Shown: positions 1 through 8,353 of the stretch, piece after piece
Layout of the letters: each line of letters begins with the position of its first letter
Numbering within the stretch: the stretch's first letter is position 1
From: an uncultured Eubacterium sp.
GTDB lineage: Bacteria; Bacillota; Clostridia; Lachnospirales; Lachnospiraceae
Direction: 5' to 3'
Assembly (NCBI GenBank): GCA_934338065.1
Contig: CAKRGX010000003.1
Span: 97,613-161,612, forward strand
DNA: 64,000 nt
Program-made: the position numbers and the translations under genes
Notes under the pieces: model-generated
What the model was told of the DNA's origin: nothing
The model's database searches: none
The model's input: only the letters and a program-made list of their open reading frames with translations

Positions 1-336
1 CTTTTTGGACACGATGACCTGGTTCTTACATTTGTGTGTAAACGATTCTACTTCCGCCACATACATGTCACCATCAATATTTATGCTTTTCGATTTTTTT
101 GCAAAAATAACCGGCGCATTAAAATACTTTGCTACAATACAGGCAATACCGATTCCAGATGCCTCAATCGTCAGAACCTTATTGATCGGTTTTCCTTCAA
201 AACGCTTCTTCCATTCCTCACCCATTTTTTCAAAAAGGCTGATATCCATCTGATGGTTCAGAAAACTGTCAACCTTCAGCACATTTCCTTCTTTTACAAT
301 ACCATCCTGCAAAATTCGTTCTTCTAAAAAGTTCAC
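1..336 (-). CDS. xpt: Xanthine phosphoribosyltransferase, N-terminal part (cut by window edge)
   Basis: The enzyme joins xanthine to PRPP to give XMP in cytoplasmic purine salvage. The 112 visible residues open with [16 protein letters not shown] and contain [13 protein letters not shown] and [11 protein letters not shown], typical of Xpt. The family is about 190 residues, so the C-terminal PRPP-binding part lies outside the window. I chose the GTG at 336 because GGAGG ends 5 nt before it; an in-frame ATG at 348 overlaps that Shine-Dalgarno sequence and is less likely. The gene starts 30 nt after the stop of the upstream glycosidase gene with no obvious promoter between, so the two are probably co-transcribed. 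No purine-riboswitch-like leader is present in the gap. Confidence 0.93.
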   Translation of the reverse strand, partial: MNFLEERILQDGIVKEGNVLKVDSFLNHQMDISLFEKMGEEWKKRFEGKPINKVLTIEASGIGIACIVAKYFNAPVIFAKKSKSINIDGDMYVAEVESFTHKCKNQVIVSKK

Positions 337-366
337 ATTATCCTCCATTCCACTTACGTCGAATCA

Positions 367-1770
367 TCACCTGGCAATAAGTTCAAAGCTTTTAAAGCCG
401 GCATTTCCCTGTCCCACAAAAGTAAAATACAGAGACTGCACACCATCCGGGATTTCAACATCTGCCTCATAAGTTTCCCATACATTTGTATAAACAACCG
501 GTATCTCTGCCAATACTTCTCCATCCCACTTTGTCCGTACTTCAACAACACCATCAAAATATCCTCTTGTTGTAATACGAATCTTGCTAACATTCTTCAT
601 GTCAAAGTATTTAAATCCGGCTGTCGCTGTATTTTGAACGTTTCCAATATACCCGGTCTCCTGATCACCATCGCGTCCATCCTGCATGATTTTCGGATAT
701 GCATCTCCACCTACGTACATCGATGGTTTTTCTGTAAACAAATGACAGGCTATATACGCCGGATATTCACCCTCGCCCCTCAGAGGTCCGCCATTAAGTC
801 CGCAGGAAGTAATCTCAACCTGTGAAATATATCCGGAATCATCAATCTGAAGGCGCTCCGCACATCCCTGCCGGCTGTACCAGCAGCCATTGGTGTGACG
901 ATGATAAAATATATACCAGTCTGCCCCAATCTGAACCATACTGCCATGGTTATTCGCTCCATAGGCAGCCGGCATGTCAGCCGGCTTGTATGTATCAATA
1001 TGCATATCACAATTACTTACCAATACACCACGGTAAATAAAACCACTCGTCGGGCAGTCACTAACCGCATAACACAATTCATGCATAACCTCTGACGAAT
1101 AAATAAAATAATACTTGTCTTTATATTTTCGGATAGAAGATGCCTCAAAGAAAGCATGCCCCTCAAAGCCGGTCCCCTCACTGTATTCACAGCCGGGTGC
1201 CACACGTACAGGTTCTTCTATGATCGTAAGCATGTCACTGTCTAAGACTGTCACAAAAGCTCCCGTTCTCGATTTATCTCCTTTTCCGCAAAATCCGGTG
1301 TACAAATATGTCTTCTGTCCCTCCGTCAGCACACCCGGATCAAACTGTGGTTCATCCCCTTGTCGTTCGCCCAGGCGGACTCCATTTTTGTCATGAACAT
1401 AGCCATAAAATTCATATTTTCCTGCTGGTGTATCACATACTGCTACCGACACAAGAGATACCTTATCCAGTACATAATACAGATAATAACGTCCATCCGG
1501 TCCAACTGTCACATCCGGAGCATACAGGCACATCTTTCCCTCCGGATTCAATGGGTCCGCCGTTTTAGGATAAATAACACCCTCATACCGCCAATCACTC
1601 AGATCATCGACAGGTGCTGACCAGCATACATAGTCTCCCATACAAAACACGTAACCATTATAATAATCATGAGAGCCATAAATATAAACACGCCCATCAA
1701 ACACATACGGTTCACCATCCGGAACATATTCCCACGAAGGTAAGTATGGATTTACTGCTTGATTTTTCAA
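367..1770 (-). CDS. GH43-family glycoside hydrolase with C-terminal CBM6-like domain
   Basis: This is a predicted five-bladed beta-propeller glycosidase acting on arabinose- or xylose-containing plant polysaccharides or their oligosaccharides. The GH43 triad is visible: Asp18 in VPDGEPYVF (base), Asp86 in YAPDV (pKa modulator) and Glu209 in FFEASSIRK (acid). Residues about 340-467 look like a carbohydrate-binding beta-sandwich. There is no signal peptide, so it should be cytoplasmic and act on imported oligosaccharides. The start is a TTG with GGGAGG 8 nt upstream. An AraC regulator is encoded upstream on the same strand and is the obvious candidate controller. The exact substrate cannot be read from the sequence. 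Confidence 0.88.
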   Translation of the reverse strand: MKNQAVNPYLPSWEYVPDGEPYVFDGRVYIYGSHDYYNGYVFCMGDYVCWSAPVDDLSDWRYEGVIYPKTADPLNPEGKMCLYAPDVTVGPDGRYYLYYVLDKVSLVSVAVCDTPAGKYEFYGYVHDKNGVRLGERQGDEPQFDPGVLTEGQKTYLYTGFCGKGDKSRTGAFVTVLDSDMLTIIEEPVRVAPGCEYSEGTGFEGHAFFEASSIRKYKDKYYFIYSSEVMHELCYAVSDCPTSGFIYRGVLVSNCDMHIDTYKPADMPAAYGANNHGSMVQIGADWYIFYHRHTNGCWYSRQGCAERLQIDDSGYISQVEITSCGLNGGPLRGEGEYPAYIACHLFTEKPSMYVGGDAYPKIMQDGRDGDQETGYIGNVQNTATAGFKYFDMKNVSKIRITTRGYFDGVVEVRTKWDGEVLAEIPVVYTNVWETYEADVEIPDGVQSLYFTFVGQGNAGFKSFELIAR

Positions 1771-1801
1771 AATAGGATCCTCCCTAAATTCATTTTTATA
1801 C

Positions 1802-1807
1802 AGTATA
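1802..1807 (-). promoter_or_regulatory. Putative extended -10 element for the GH43 gene
   Basis: On the minus strand this reads TGGTATACTG, a TGnTATACT extended -10, about 30 nt before the TTG start. The -35 region is poor, which fits an activator-dependent promoter, for example one driven by the adjacent AraC-type regulator. The remaining upstream sequence (about 1810-1990) holds no gene I can support. Confidence 0.45.
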
Positions 1808-1994
1808 CCATATACGCTAAAACTAATCTACATTTTTTGACAGTTTGGAACAATCGGCTACCTTTCCTATTATTGTCACACGGTTTACAGCATCTTTTGA
1901 AGAACTCAGAACAATTGTCTTTCCACCAAACGTTACACTGGCAATGTATGTATCATAAAAAATCCCTCATTTTTTTATATTTTTGTATACGTCA

Positions 1995-2028
1995 GAAAGG
2001 CACCTGACCAAAAGATCAGATGCCTTTC
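1995..2028 (-). terminator. Hairpin downstream of the AraC gene
   Basis: GAAAGGCA and CTGA arms pair with TCAG and TGCCTTTC across an 8-nt loop with one internal mismatch. It sits 87 nt after the AraC stop codon and before the GH43 promoter, so it probably separates the two transcripts. No strong T-run follows on the minus strand, so its termination strength is uncertain. Confidence 0.5.
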
Positions 2029-2067
2029 ATCGTATAATAGGGTGGGAGTAGTAGTCAACTATGTAAC

Positions 2068-2083
2068 TACTGTGTACACAGTA
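2068..2083. promoter_or_regulatory. Perfect 16-bp palindrome TACTGTGTACACAGTA
   Basis: The sequence TACTGTGTACACAGTA is its own reverse complement. It lies between the AraC stop and the hairpin at 1995-2028. Such a site could bind a dimeric regulator or be part of the 3' end structure of the AraC mRNA. Nothing nearby decides between these. Confidence 0.3.
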
Positions 2084-2114
2084 TCAATAAAATGTGGCAT
2101 AAAAATGGTAAAAT

Positions 2115-2936
2115 TCATTTATTTCTTTCTGTTTTTAATCCGGAATCATTTTTTTGTCTATATTGACTCGGTGTCATTCCCATATTTTTCTTAAATTGTT
2201 TCATAAAAAATGTCTCATTATTATATCCACACATAGCTGCAATCTCCTTTACTGTATAGTGGCTTATCAGTAAAAAATGTTTGGCATATTCCATACGGCT
2301 TCTCACAACATCCTGTACAAAGGTATTGCCAAAATACGATTTATATAACTTTTGAAAATATGGCGTACTCAGACCATTCTTTTCTGAACATTCAGAAACA
2401 TGCCACGGCTTAGCGGGATCCAGATAAATGGCCGAGCGAAGATCCTGAAACACTTTATCGTACCGGTCAGGAACCTTTGCCTGCCTGCATCTCTCAGACA
2501 TCTCCGCTATCTTTAGCATGACAAGGCGGAATATATATTCCAGCGATTGCTGTTTATACTCATTGATTGAGACAAATTCTTCATACATCTGTCTAAGCAG
2601 ATTTGGCACAATAACATTATCCGGCAGGGGAATCACAGTGTCTAATGGAATATGTATTTCATCTATGAAAGAGCGGCTTTCATCAAACCAAAAATGGATA
2701 TAATCATCTTTGTATGAATCATCCACAGCATAATAATGCTGTCTGCTGTGGATATCAAATAAAATGGCGGCAGGCGGCGTCACTGAAATAACCTTTCCTT
2801 CTAGTTCCACACAACATCTGCTGTGAAAATAAACAAACAGATAATCTGCCTCACCATACTCTGAGACACCATCTTCCCGATATATTGCAAAATTACTGTC
2901 ATACTGCAGTTGCACACCCATATCACGAAACCGCAT
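2115..2936 (-). CDS. AraC-family transcriptional regulator
   Basis: This 273-residue protein has an N-terminal cupin-like sensor region (about 1-140) and a C-terminal double helix-turn-helix. The second HTH ends with the family signature YTVKEIAAMCGYNNETFFMK followed by FKKNMGMTPSQYRQ (about 225-262). AraC proteins bind sugar or related ligands through the cupin part and activate nearby promoters. The start ATG at 2936 has GGGGG 6 nt upstream. The next gene downstream on the same strand is a GH43 glycosidase, so the likely role is control of plant-glycan use. Confidence 0.92.
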   Translation of the reverse strand: MRFRDMGVQLQYDSNFAIYREDGVSEYGEADYLFVYFHSRCCVELEGKVISVTPPAAILFDIHSRQHYYAVDDSYKDDYIHFWFDESRSFIDEIHIPLDTVIPLPDNVIVPNLLRQMYEEFVSINEYKQQSLEYIFRLVMLKIAEMSERCRQAKVPDRYDKVFQDLRSAIYLDPAKPWHVSECSEKNGLSTPYFQKLYKSYFGNTFVQDVVRSRMEYAKHFLLISHYTVKEIAAMCGYNNETFFMKQFKKNMGMTPSQYRQKNDSGLKTERNK

Positions 2937-2966
2937 GGAAATCCCCCTTTCACATGACTTGTTTTT

Positions 2967-2995
2967 ATTATCGCACGATTTTCCTTTTTTGTCAT
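2967..2995 (-). promoter_or_regulatory. Sigma-A-type promoter of the AraC gene
   Basis: On the minus strand ATGACA (2995-2990) and GATAAT (2972-2967) are separated by 17 nt, close to the TTGACA-17-TATAAT consensus. They lie about 30 nt before the AraC start codon. Confidence 0.6.
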
Positions 2996-3142
2996 TAAAA
3001 TATGTTTTCTGTGGAACAAATTTCCATTATATTTTTTGATTTGGTGGTAACAATAGTATCAAGACAGACGAGTGCAAAAAACGGCTCATGTGTTTCGATA
3101 CGACGGATTTCTAGGAGCATGTCTACTTAGAAAAACATCAGA

Positions 3143-3175
3143 AAAGGAATGCTGACAGCCAGTAAGCATTCCTTT
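3143..3175 (+). other. 11-bp stem hairpin in the leader of the spore-protein gene
   Basis: AAAGGAATGCT pairs perfectly with AGCATTCCTTT across an 11-nt loop, 37 nt before the spore-protein ATG. It may be a leader structure or a terminator protecting the gene from upstream read-through. A weaker inverted repeat, TTTCTA with TAGAAA, precedes it near 3110-3135. The rest of 2996-3140 holds nothing I can assign. Confidence 0.4.
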
Positions 3176-3212
3176 GTCTTTACGATAAATAATAAAACGG
3201 AGGTGAAACATT

Positions 3213-3413
3213 ATGGCAAGCAACACTTCATCTAAGATGGAAGTACCACAGGCAAAAGAGGCTATGAATCGTTTCAAAATGGAAGTAGCAAATGAGATCG
3301 GTGTAAACCTGAAAGATGGTTACAATGGTGATCTTACTTCCCGTGAAGCAGGAAGCATTGGCGGCGAAATGGTACGACAGATGATCAAAAAACAGGAAGA
3401 GTCCATGCGTTAG
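3213..3413 (+). CDS. Alpha/beta-type small acid-soluble spore protein
   Basis: Alpha/beta SASPs coat spore DNA, force it toward an A-like form and protect it from UV and chemical damage; they are degraded by the Gpr protease at germination. This 66-residue protein carries both signatures: the N-terminal ANEIGVNLKDGYNGDLTSRE stretch with the Gpr-site-like E-I-G, and the C-terminal GSIGGEMVRQMIKKQE. The start ATG has GGAGG 9 nt upstream. It is monocistronic, between a leader hairpin and a strong terminator. It is direct evidence that the host forms spores; forespore sigma-G control is expected from the family, but I could not define a convincing sigma-G promoter. Confidence 0.95.
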   Translation: MASNTSSKMEVPQAKEAMNRFKMEVANEIGVNLKDGYNGDLTSREAGSIGGEMVRQMIKKQEESMR

Positions 3414-3441
3414 TTATAACGATATACAAGGACAGGGATAC

Positions 3442-3479
3442 AAAAGAGACTATCAGCAAAACTGCTGATAGTCTCTTTT
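3442..3479. terminator. Bidirectional intrinsic terminator
   Basis: GAGACTATCAGCA pairs perfectly with TGCTGATAGTCTC across an AAAC loop. The arms are flanked by AAAA and TTTT, so the hairpin can end both the spore-protein transcript (+) and the recU transcript (-), whose stop is at 3512. Confidence 0.92.
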
Positions 3480-3511
3480 CCTATTACCTTTTATATTTTT
3501 TCTTCCATCCG

Positions 3512-4042
3512 TTACCGCCGGTCAATATCCATCTGTATCTGTTCCAGATAATGAACAAATGTGCCGGAATACGTCGATATCTCAAAGCTGGGATCCAACT
3601 CATGAAATTTAAAATGCTTTGGTCCGCCCTCCTGCATCCGCTGCCAGAATCGTTTCAGATCAACAAATGGCAGATACATATAACAGTCCCGGCTCTTAAA
3701 ATAAATCAGCAGAAAAGAAATGCCCGACTGCTGCTCATATTCTTCCATAAACTTAACCTGATGCTCATGTACATTAGCAAGTGGAAAATTATCTGTTGCA
3801 CATTCTTTCGCATCAAAGCATACCGGAATTCCCTGAACAACACCGATATAATCAACCGTGCTTTTCTGTTCAAAATATGCCAGTGTAATATGTCTCGTTG
3901 ACTGATCGATCCGGATCGGTTTGATCGGCGTCGGAACCTTCTGGATCAGTGCCAGCTTCTGATTTCTATATTTTTCATTTGTCAGGTTGATCATATCCTC
4001 TAAAAAGGATCCCCTCAGTCCTCTTGAATTCCAAGTTGCCAT
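3512..4042 (-). CDS. recU: Holliday junction resolvase RecU
   Basis: RecU cuts four-way DNA junctions during recombinational repair and chromosome segregation in Firmicutes. The 176-residue protein has the family features: N-terminal NSRGLRGSFLEDMI, the PD-(D/E)xK-type segment VDYIGVVQGIPVCFDAKE (about 64-82), and the downstream HEHQVKFMEEYE and ISFLLIYFK. An AGGGG ribosome site overlaps the stop codon of the upstream DJ-1 gene, so translation is probably coupled. Length and spacing of catalytic residues are normal. Confidence 0.92.
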   Translation of the reverse strand: MATWNSRGLRGSFLEDMINLTNEKYRNQKLALIQKVPTPIKPIRIDQSTRHITLAYFEQKSTVDYIGVVQGIPVCFDAKECATDNFPLANVHEHQVKFMEEYEQQSGISFLLIYFKSRDCYMYLPFVDLKRFWQRMQEGGPKHFKFHELDPSFEISTYSGTFVHYLEQIQMDIDRR

Positions 4043-4048
4043 TCAGAC

Positions 4049-4600
4049 TTACCCCTGATAGATAATAGCAGTTTTAACCACATCCGCTTTATCTTTGCTT
4101 TCCAACAGTTCCAGCAGCTTAAAACCAAACTCCATTGCCGTACCCAGGCCACGACTCGTCACAATGTTGCCATCTACAACGACAGCCTCCCGCAAAACTC
4201 TGGCACCAGTCAGATTTTTTTCATGATCCGGATAACTGCAGGCGTTTTTCCCTTGCAGCAATCCCCATTTTCCAAGCACCCCCGGTGCTGCACAGATGGC
4301 AGACACAATTTTTTCTTTCTCATTCATTAAGAGCAGAATATTTTTCACCGCTTCACTTTCCCCCAGATGGATTGTTCCCGGCATGCCACCAGGCAGAATG
4401 ACCGCATCATAATCCAATGCATTGATCTCATCCAATGTAGCGTCCATAGTAACAACAATTCCTTGTGCGCTTCTCACCATCTCATCTTCATTGATGGAAG
4501 TCATCATAACTTCTACTCCTCCCCGGCGCAGAAGATCGACAACCATCAGTGCCTCAACCGTCTCAAAACCATCAGCAAATAACATTAATGCTTTTTTCAT
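4049..4600 (-). CDS. DJ-1/PfpI-family protein (YajL/ThiJ-like)
   Basis: The protein has a class I glutamine-amidotransferase-like fold. It keeps the nucleophile-elbow Cys in SAICAAPGVLG and the conserved acidic residue in ADGFETVEA. Relatives include deglycase or chaperone-like stress proteins; the sequence does not fix the activity here. I prefer the ATG at 4600 (MKKALMLFADG) because GAGAGG lies 9 nt before it, while an in-frame ATG at 4609 abuts that ribosome site. It follows the RluA gene nearly without a gap and precedes recU, as part of one minus-strand operon. Confidence 0.88.
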   Translation of the reverse strand: MKKALMLFADGFETVEALMVVDLLRRGGVEVMMTSINEDEMVRSAQGIVVTMDATLDEINALDYDAVILPGGMPGTIHLGESEAVKNILLLMNEKEKIVSAICAAPGVLGKWGLLQGKNACSYPDHEKNLTGARVLREAVVVDGNIVTSRGLGTAMEFGFKLLELLESKDKADVVKTAIIYQG

Positions 4601-4605
4601 TCTTC

Positions 4606-5559
4606 TCATCCTCTCTTTCCAAACAAATGATACACCATACGTTCAAACCTCTCTGGCAGTGGTGCCTGAACGATCTGTCCACTTAAACAAGCAAATGGCT
4701 GATCCAATTCAGGGAAAAAAACAGACTCTGCATGAAGGAAAAAGCCTTTCCCATCCTGTATTTTCTTTCCACCATATTTGACATCTCCCAAAATCGGATG
4801 TCCTATACTGCTAAGATGACTCCGGATCTGGTGTGTCTTTCCTGTGATCAGTTTCACTCTCAGCAGCGTATATTCTCCATTATCCATCAGTGGTTCATAC
4901 CCTGTTTCAATATAAGAACGCCCTTCTCCCTCCTGTTCATATATCGATACTTTATTTGTTTTTTCATCCTTCTCTAAATATCCTCTTATAACAGAGCTTT
5001 CCCTCATCACTCCCTGAACAATTGTTTTATAATATTTATCAATCCTGCGTTCTTTCAAAAGTTCTGACATCTTCTGTAATCCTGCCAGACTTTTTCCCGC
5101 GATCACTATGCCACTGGTATTGCGGTCAAGCCTGTTACACACACCGGGAGTAAACGAGCCCCCGGGACTCCACTTTCCACTTTTCTGAAGATATCCCAAA
5201 AAATATTCTACAAGAGTAACATCATAATTTTTAGCCTTTTGTGACAACATGCCTGCCGGCTTATTTAAGATTACCACATTGTTATCTTCATATAAAATTG
5301 ATAACTTTGTCGTAGGATAAAAAATTTTTTTCTGCTGCACACCCCGGAATTTTTCAAATGTTTCGTCAGAAAAATAAATTGATACCTGATCTCCCATTTG
5401 AAGCATTTCTTTTCCTTCTGCCTTTTTATTATTTAACTTAATATTCTTTTTGCGTAGCATTTTATACAAAAAACTCTTGGATGCCTGCTTGAAATACTTT
5501 TGCAGAAACTTGTCCAGACGCTGCCCGCTATCATCTTTCTGAATTATAATCTCTTTCAT
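4606..5559 (-). CDS. RluA-family 23S rRNA/tRNA pseudouridine synthase
   Basis: This enzyme isomerises uridine to pseudouridine in structured RNA. Residues about 1-70 form an S4 RNA-binding domain (SGQRLDKFLQKYF...LYKMLRKKNIKLNNKK). The catalytic motif is CNRLDRNTSGIVIAGKS, with the invariant Asp in RLDxxTSG, and the C-terminal ITGKTHQIRSHLSSIGHPILGD is typical of RluA/C/D. At 317 residues it is normal for the family. The start lies 2 nt from the end of the upstream membrane-protein gene. Which uridines are modified cannot be told from sequence alone. Confidence 0.93.
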   Translation of the reverse strand: MKEIIIQKDDSGQRLDKFLQKYFKQASKSFLYKMLRKKNIKLNNKKAEGKEMLQMGDQVSIYFSDETFEKFRGVQQKKIFYPTTKLSILYEDNNVVILNKPAGMLSQKAKNYDVTLVEYFLGYLQKSGKWSPGGSFTPGVCNRLDRNTSGIVIAGKSLAGLQKMSELLKERRIDKYYKTIVQGVMRESSVIRGYLEKDEKTNKVSIYEQEGEGRSYIETGYEPLMDNGEYTLLRVKLITGKTHQIRSHLSSIGHPILGDVKYGGKKIQDGKGFFLHAESVFFPELDQPFACLSGQIVQAPLPERFERMVYHLFGKRG

Positions 5560-5561
5560 AA

Positions 5562-6128
5562 CTATACAATAGAGGCATTTAAAAATTCAATCAATGCCTT
5601 CTCCCTATTTTCTTCTGTCTCCGTCTTCGCCAGACGCTGTACCTGTTTCAAAAACTTCTCATCCTCATTAAAAAATTTTACATGATAGTGTTCGGATATT
5701 TTATGAATGTTATCCTCCAGATACTTTTTCATATAACCAACATCCTGCTTTGAAGATGCAATCACACACAACACATTCCCATTTTTTATTAAAAGGAAAT
5801 CCAGATGCATAATTTTCTCTGTAGATGTAAACACAAAATCTGTATACAGTTTTCCCTCGCCAACAGCACCACGTACACGTTCATAGCGCTCTCTGTCTAC
5901 TCCTTTTCGTGGAAGCATAACAAATAATGCCACGATGCGCTTGGCCCCCGGCAGGACAAAAAGCACTGCCAGCACAGTAAAAATATTTGCTCTCGTATGC
6001 GTAATAAAATAACCAGCGAGAAAGATTGCAATTCCTAATATAACAAAGACAAGCAGCCAGATCAGATCGATCTTTTTCCGGCTTGCTATATAACCCTGAT
6101 TTCCTTTTTCAACTTTCATATCTGACAT
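5562..6128 (-). CDS. Hypothetical two-TM membrane protein
   Basis: I do not recognise a family. Residues about 23-43 (LIWLLVFVILGIAIFLAGYF) and 48-70 are hydrophobic, followed by a cytosolic-looking domain of about 115 residues (EGKLYTDFVFTSTEKIMHLD... FLLIKNGNVLCVIASSKQD) with mixed alpha/beta character and an acidic, helical tail. The start has GGGAG 2 nt before the ATG. It lies between the VanZ-like gene and the RluA gene with a 2-nt gap to the latter, so it is probably co-expressed with housekeeping genes. Confidence 0.75.
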   Translation of the reverse strand: MSDMKVEKGNQGYIASRKKIDLIWLLVFVILGIAIFLAGYFITHTRANIFTVLAVLFVLPGAKRIVALFVMLPRKGVDRERYERVRGAVGEGKLYTDFVFTSTEKIMHLDFLLIKNGNVLCVIASSKQDVGYMKKYLEDNIHKISEHYHVKFFNEDEKFLKQVQRLAKTETEENREKALIEFLNASIV

Positions 6129-6141
6129 GACTCCCTTTCTT

Positions 6142-6630
6142 CTATTGTTTTTTTATCAGTTTACCACAAAAAAGTCTTCTTAGCAAAAAAAAGACGATAA
6201 TTCCCACTGCCGCACCGACACTGTCCAGGCACACATCTGTGAACTGACAGCTTCTCCCCGGTACAAAGAACTGATGAAATTCATCTGTTGCTGCATACAA
6301 AGCCGATCCACTCCAGGCTGCACCGACCAGCCACGGCAATTTCCCTTTATCGGCAAAAGAAGCAGCCAGTCCCATACACAAGAACCCCAGAATGCTGTAT
6401 TCCACAGCATGTCCGGTTTTACGAATCGGATATTCTATTCCCTCCACATACACCTCCTGCTCTTCCGGCGTCCATGTATCAAATCCACCAACAAAAAGAT
6501 CTGCAACAACATATCCAATTCCTAAACTCTTCTTTGACGAATCACTTGCAGGATCTGCCGAAAAGCGGAAGATAATAATCATCCACAATAACGCAAGAAT
6601 AAAATAGCTATATCGTTTTTTGTAACTCAT
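6142..6630 (-). CDS. VanZ-like family membrane protein
   Basis: The VanZ-like signature is clear: RKTGHAVEYSILGFL in the middle, and ATDEFHQFFVPGRSCQFTD followed by CLDSVGA near the C-terminus. There are about four hydrophobic segments in 162 residues, so it is an integral membrane protein. VanZ itself gives low teicoplanin resistance, but most members are chromosomal and of unknown role. The start codon overlaps the last 4 nt of the M23 peptidase gene, a sign of translational coupling and of a shared envelope role. Confidence 0.9.
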   Translation of the reverse strand: MSYKKRYSYFILALLWMIIIFRFSADPASDSSKKSLGIGYVVADLFVGGFDTWTPEEQEVYVEGIEYPIRKTGHAVEYSILGFLCMGLAASFADKGKLPWLVGAAWSGSALYAATDEFHQFFVPGRSCQFTDVCLDSVGAAVGIIVFFLLRRLFCGKLIKKQ

Positions 6631-7445
6631 ATCCGGATTTTATCTGTCAACCGTAATACTTCAAACGGATTGACACTGACCTCCTTTTTCCCTGCTGTTA
6701 TATAAATTCCAAAATGTAAATGTACATCAAATTTGCCAACCGTGCCCTCTTTGCCATATCCGGTGTTTCCCATATATCCGATGACCTGACCAGCTTTCAC
6801 AACACTTCCCTGCTCTATGCCATCTGCATAACTTGCCAGATGTGCATAATAAAAATAGGCTCCACCGGAAGCTCTGATACCCAGACGGTAACCACCCAGC
6901 CTGAGCCATCCTTTTTTCTCAACAACACCATCACACACACTGACTATCGGAAAATAGCCTGGTACATTATTTGACGTCATGATGTCTGTACCCTCATGAA
7001 GGCGCCTGCCACCATAATTCCGAGAATTTCCCCAGGAATCCTCATAATAAACGGATTCTTTTCCATACGGATCTTTAGCAACTGGAAAACAACGGATATC
7101 CGACAGGATCACTTGAAATGTTTTTGCATAATCCCTGATCATCCCATCCGGCATAAGTACAGAATACCATGAAAAGGAGGATACTTTCTTACAATGCTTC
7201 TTTATCTTTCCATCATAATATAAATACTCTCTGGCCAACTGGAAATACTCTTTTTCACCCCACTCACGGTATCCTTTCAATCTCTCTGCTGCCACTTCCA
7301 TCTGCCGGAATTTTTCCATATTTTCCGCCAAAACCGGTTTTTTCTGGATTTTTGCCAGATTGATAACAAAACCGGAAAGTAACGGCGTCATACATAGAAC
7401 ACTTAGGCAAAAAAAGGCAGCCAGCCATCTTCCTTTCCCCCTCAT
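6627..7445 (-). CDS. M23-family metallopeptidase, membrane-anchored (LytM-like)
   Basis: The protein is a predicted peptidoglycan endopeptidase. The N-terminus (RGKGRWLAAFFCLSVLCMTP) is a signal anchor. The C-terminal domain shows M23 zinc-site motifs: HEGTDIMT (His and Asp ligands) and DVHLHFGIYI (H-x-H), with YYAHL between. I chose the ATG at 7445, which has AAAGGAG 9 nt upstream; an in-frame ATG at 7496 has no ribosome site. The gene overlaps the VanZ-like gene by 4 nt. Confidence 0.9.
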   Translation of the reverse strand: MRGKGRWLAAFFCLSVLCMTPLLSGFVINLAKIQKKPVLAENMEKFRQMEVAAERLKGYREWGEKEYFQLAREYLYYDGKIKKHCKKVSSFSWYSVLMPDGMIRDYAKTFQVILSDIRCFPVAKDPYGKESVYYEDSWGNSRNYGGRRLHEGTDIMTSNNVPGYFPIVSVCDGVVEKKGWLRLGGYRLGIRASGGAYFYYAHLASYADGIEQGSVVKAGQVIGYMGNTGYGKEGTVGKFDVHLHFGIYITAGKKEVSVNPFEVLRLTDKIRI

Positions 7446-7520
7446 AGATCCATGCTCCTTTCCTATCCGCACGTTATAATCTATGAATGAGAGCATACTT
7501 TTAACACAAACGATTGGCTG

Positions 7521-8324
7521 TTAATATGCCTCAATATCTACCATTGATATGCTGTCAACCCGTCGCGGAAGAACTGAATTAGCAAAGCTAATAAACTGAT
7601 CCGCAGCATCACTGACATAAAAGCTGTAGTCCGCTTCCGTACCTGCCGGTGCAAGAAGCTCCTTTTCCCGAAGCATTTCTTTTAGCGATTTCGCTGTTTC
7701 ATATGCAGGATTAACCAGCTTGACGGACTCACCTATCTCCCTGCCGATAACACCTCTTAATAACGGATAATGCGTACATCCAAGCACCAAAGAATCAATC
7801 TCATATTCCTTCATGTCATGAAGATAGCGCTGTACAATATCTTCCGTGATCCGGTCCTCCAAAAGTCCCTCCTCCACCAGGGGAACAAAGAGAGGACAAG
7901 CCTTACTTACCACAGTAATCTCCGGATTGATCTTATGAAGAAACTTTTCATAAATACCACTTTTGATCGTACTCTGTGTACCCAGAACACCAATCTTATT
8001 GTTCTTTGTTGATTCCGCTGCCATCTTTGCTCCAGGCCTTACAACATCGATAACCGGAACATCCACCATATCTTCCAGTTCTTCCCGCGCCAGCGCACTT
8101 GCCGTATTACATGCTATCACAATAGCCTTCACATGTTTTGTCATGAGAAAATTGGCAATCTGTTTACTATATTTGCAAACGGTTGCTTTAGATTTTGTGC
8201 CGTAAGGCACACGAGCCGTATCACCAAAGTACACAAGACTTTCCCCCGGAAGCTGTCTCATAATCTCCTTAGCAACCGTAAGTCCGCCTACACCGGAATC
8301 GAAAACGCCAATGGGTGCTTCCAT
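7521..8324 (-). CDS. murI: Glutamate racemase
   Basis: MurI converts L-glutamate to D-glutamate for peptidoglycan precursors in the cytoplasm. Both catalytic cysteines are present, in VIACNTASALA and LVLGCTHYPLL, along with the N-terminal IGVFDSGVGGLTV and VYFGDTARVPYG. Length is normal. The ATG at 8324 (MEAPIG) has GGAG 7 nt before it; the ATG at 8330 sits only 1 nt from it, so the later start is better. The gene follows the large RND transporter gene by about 30 nt. Confidence 0.95.
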   Translation of the reverse strand: MEAPIGVFDSGVGGLTVAKEIMRQLPGESLVYFGDTARVPYGTKSKATVCKYSKQIANFLMTKHVKAIVIACNTASALAREELEDMVDVPVIDVVRPGAKMAAESTKNNKIGVLGTQSTIKSGIYEKFLHKINPEITVVSKACPLFVPLVEEGLLEDRITEDIVQRYLHDMKEYEIDSLVLGCTHYPLLRGVIGREIGESVKLVNPAYETAKSLKEMLREKELLAPAGTEADYSFYVSDAADQFISFANSVLPRRVDSISMVDIEAY

Positions 8325-8353
8325 TTTCATTCTCCTTTCTACTCAATAAAAAC

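Noticed and set aside
3143..3175. Possible sigma-G promoter (GAATG-15-CATTCCT) in the spore-protein leader hairpin
   Set aside because: The -10 part matches only three of five key positions and falls inside a hairpin arm, so it is too weak to call.
3086..3277. 63-codon minus-strand open frame opposite the spore-protein gene
   Set aside because: It overlaps the start of a certain gene and its leader hairpin, and has no similarity to known proteins.
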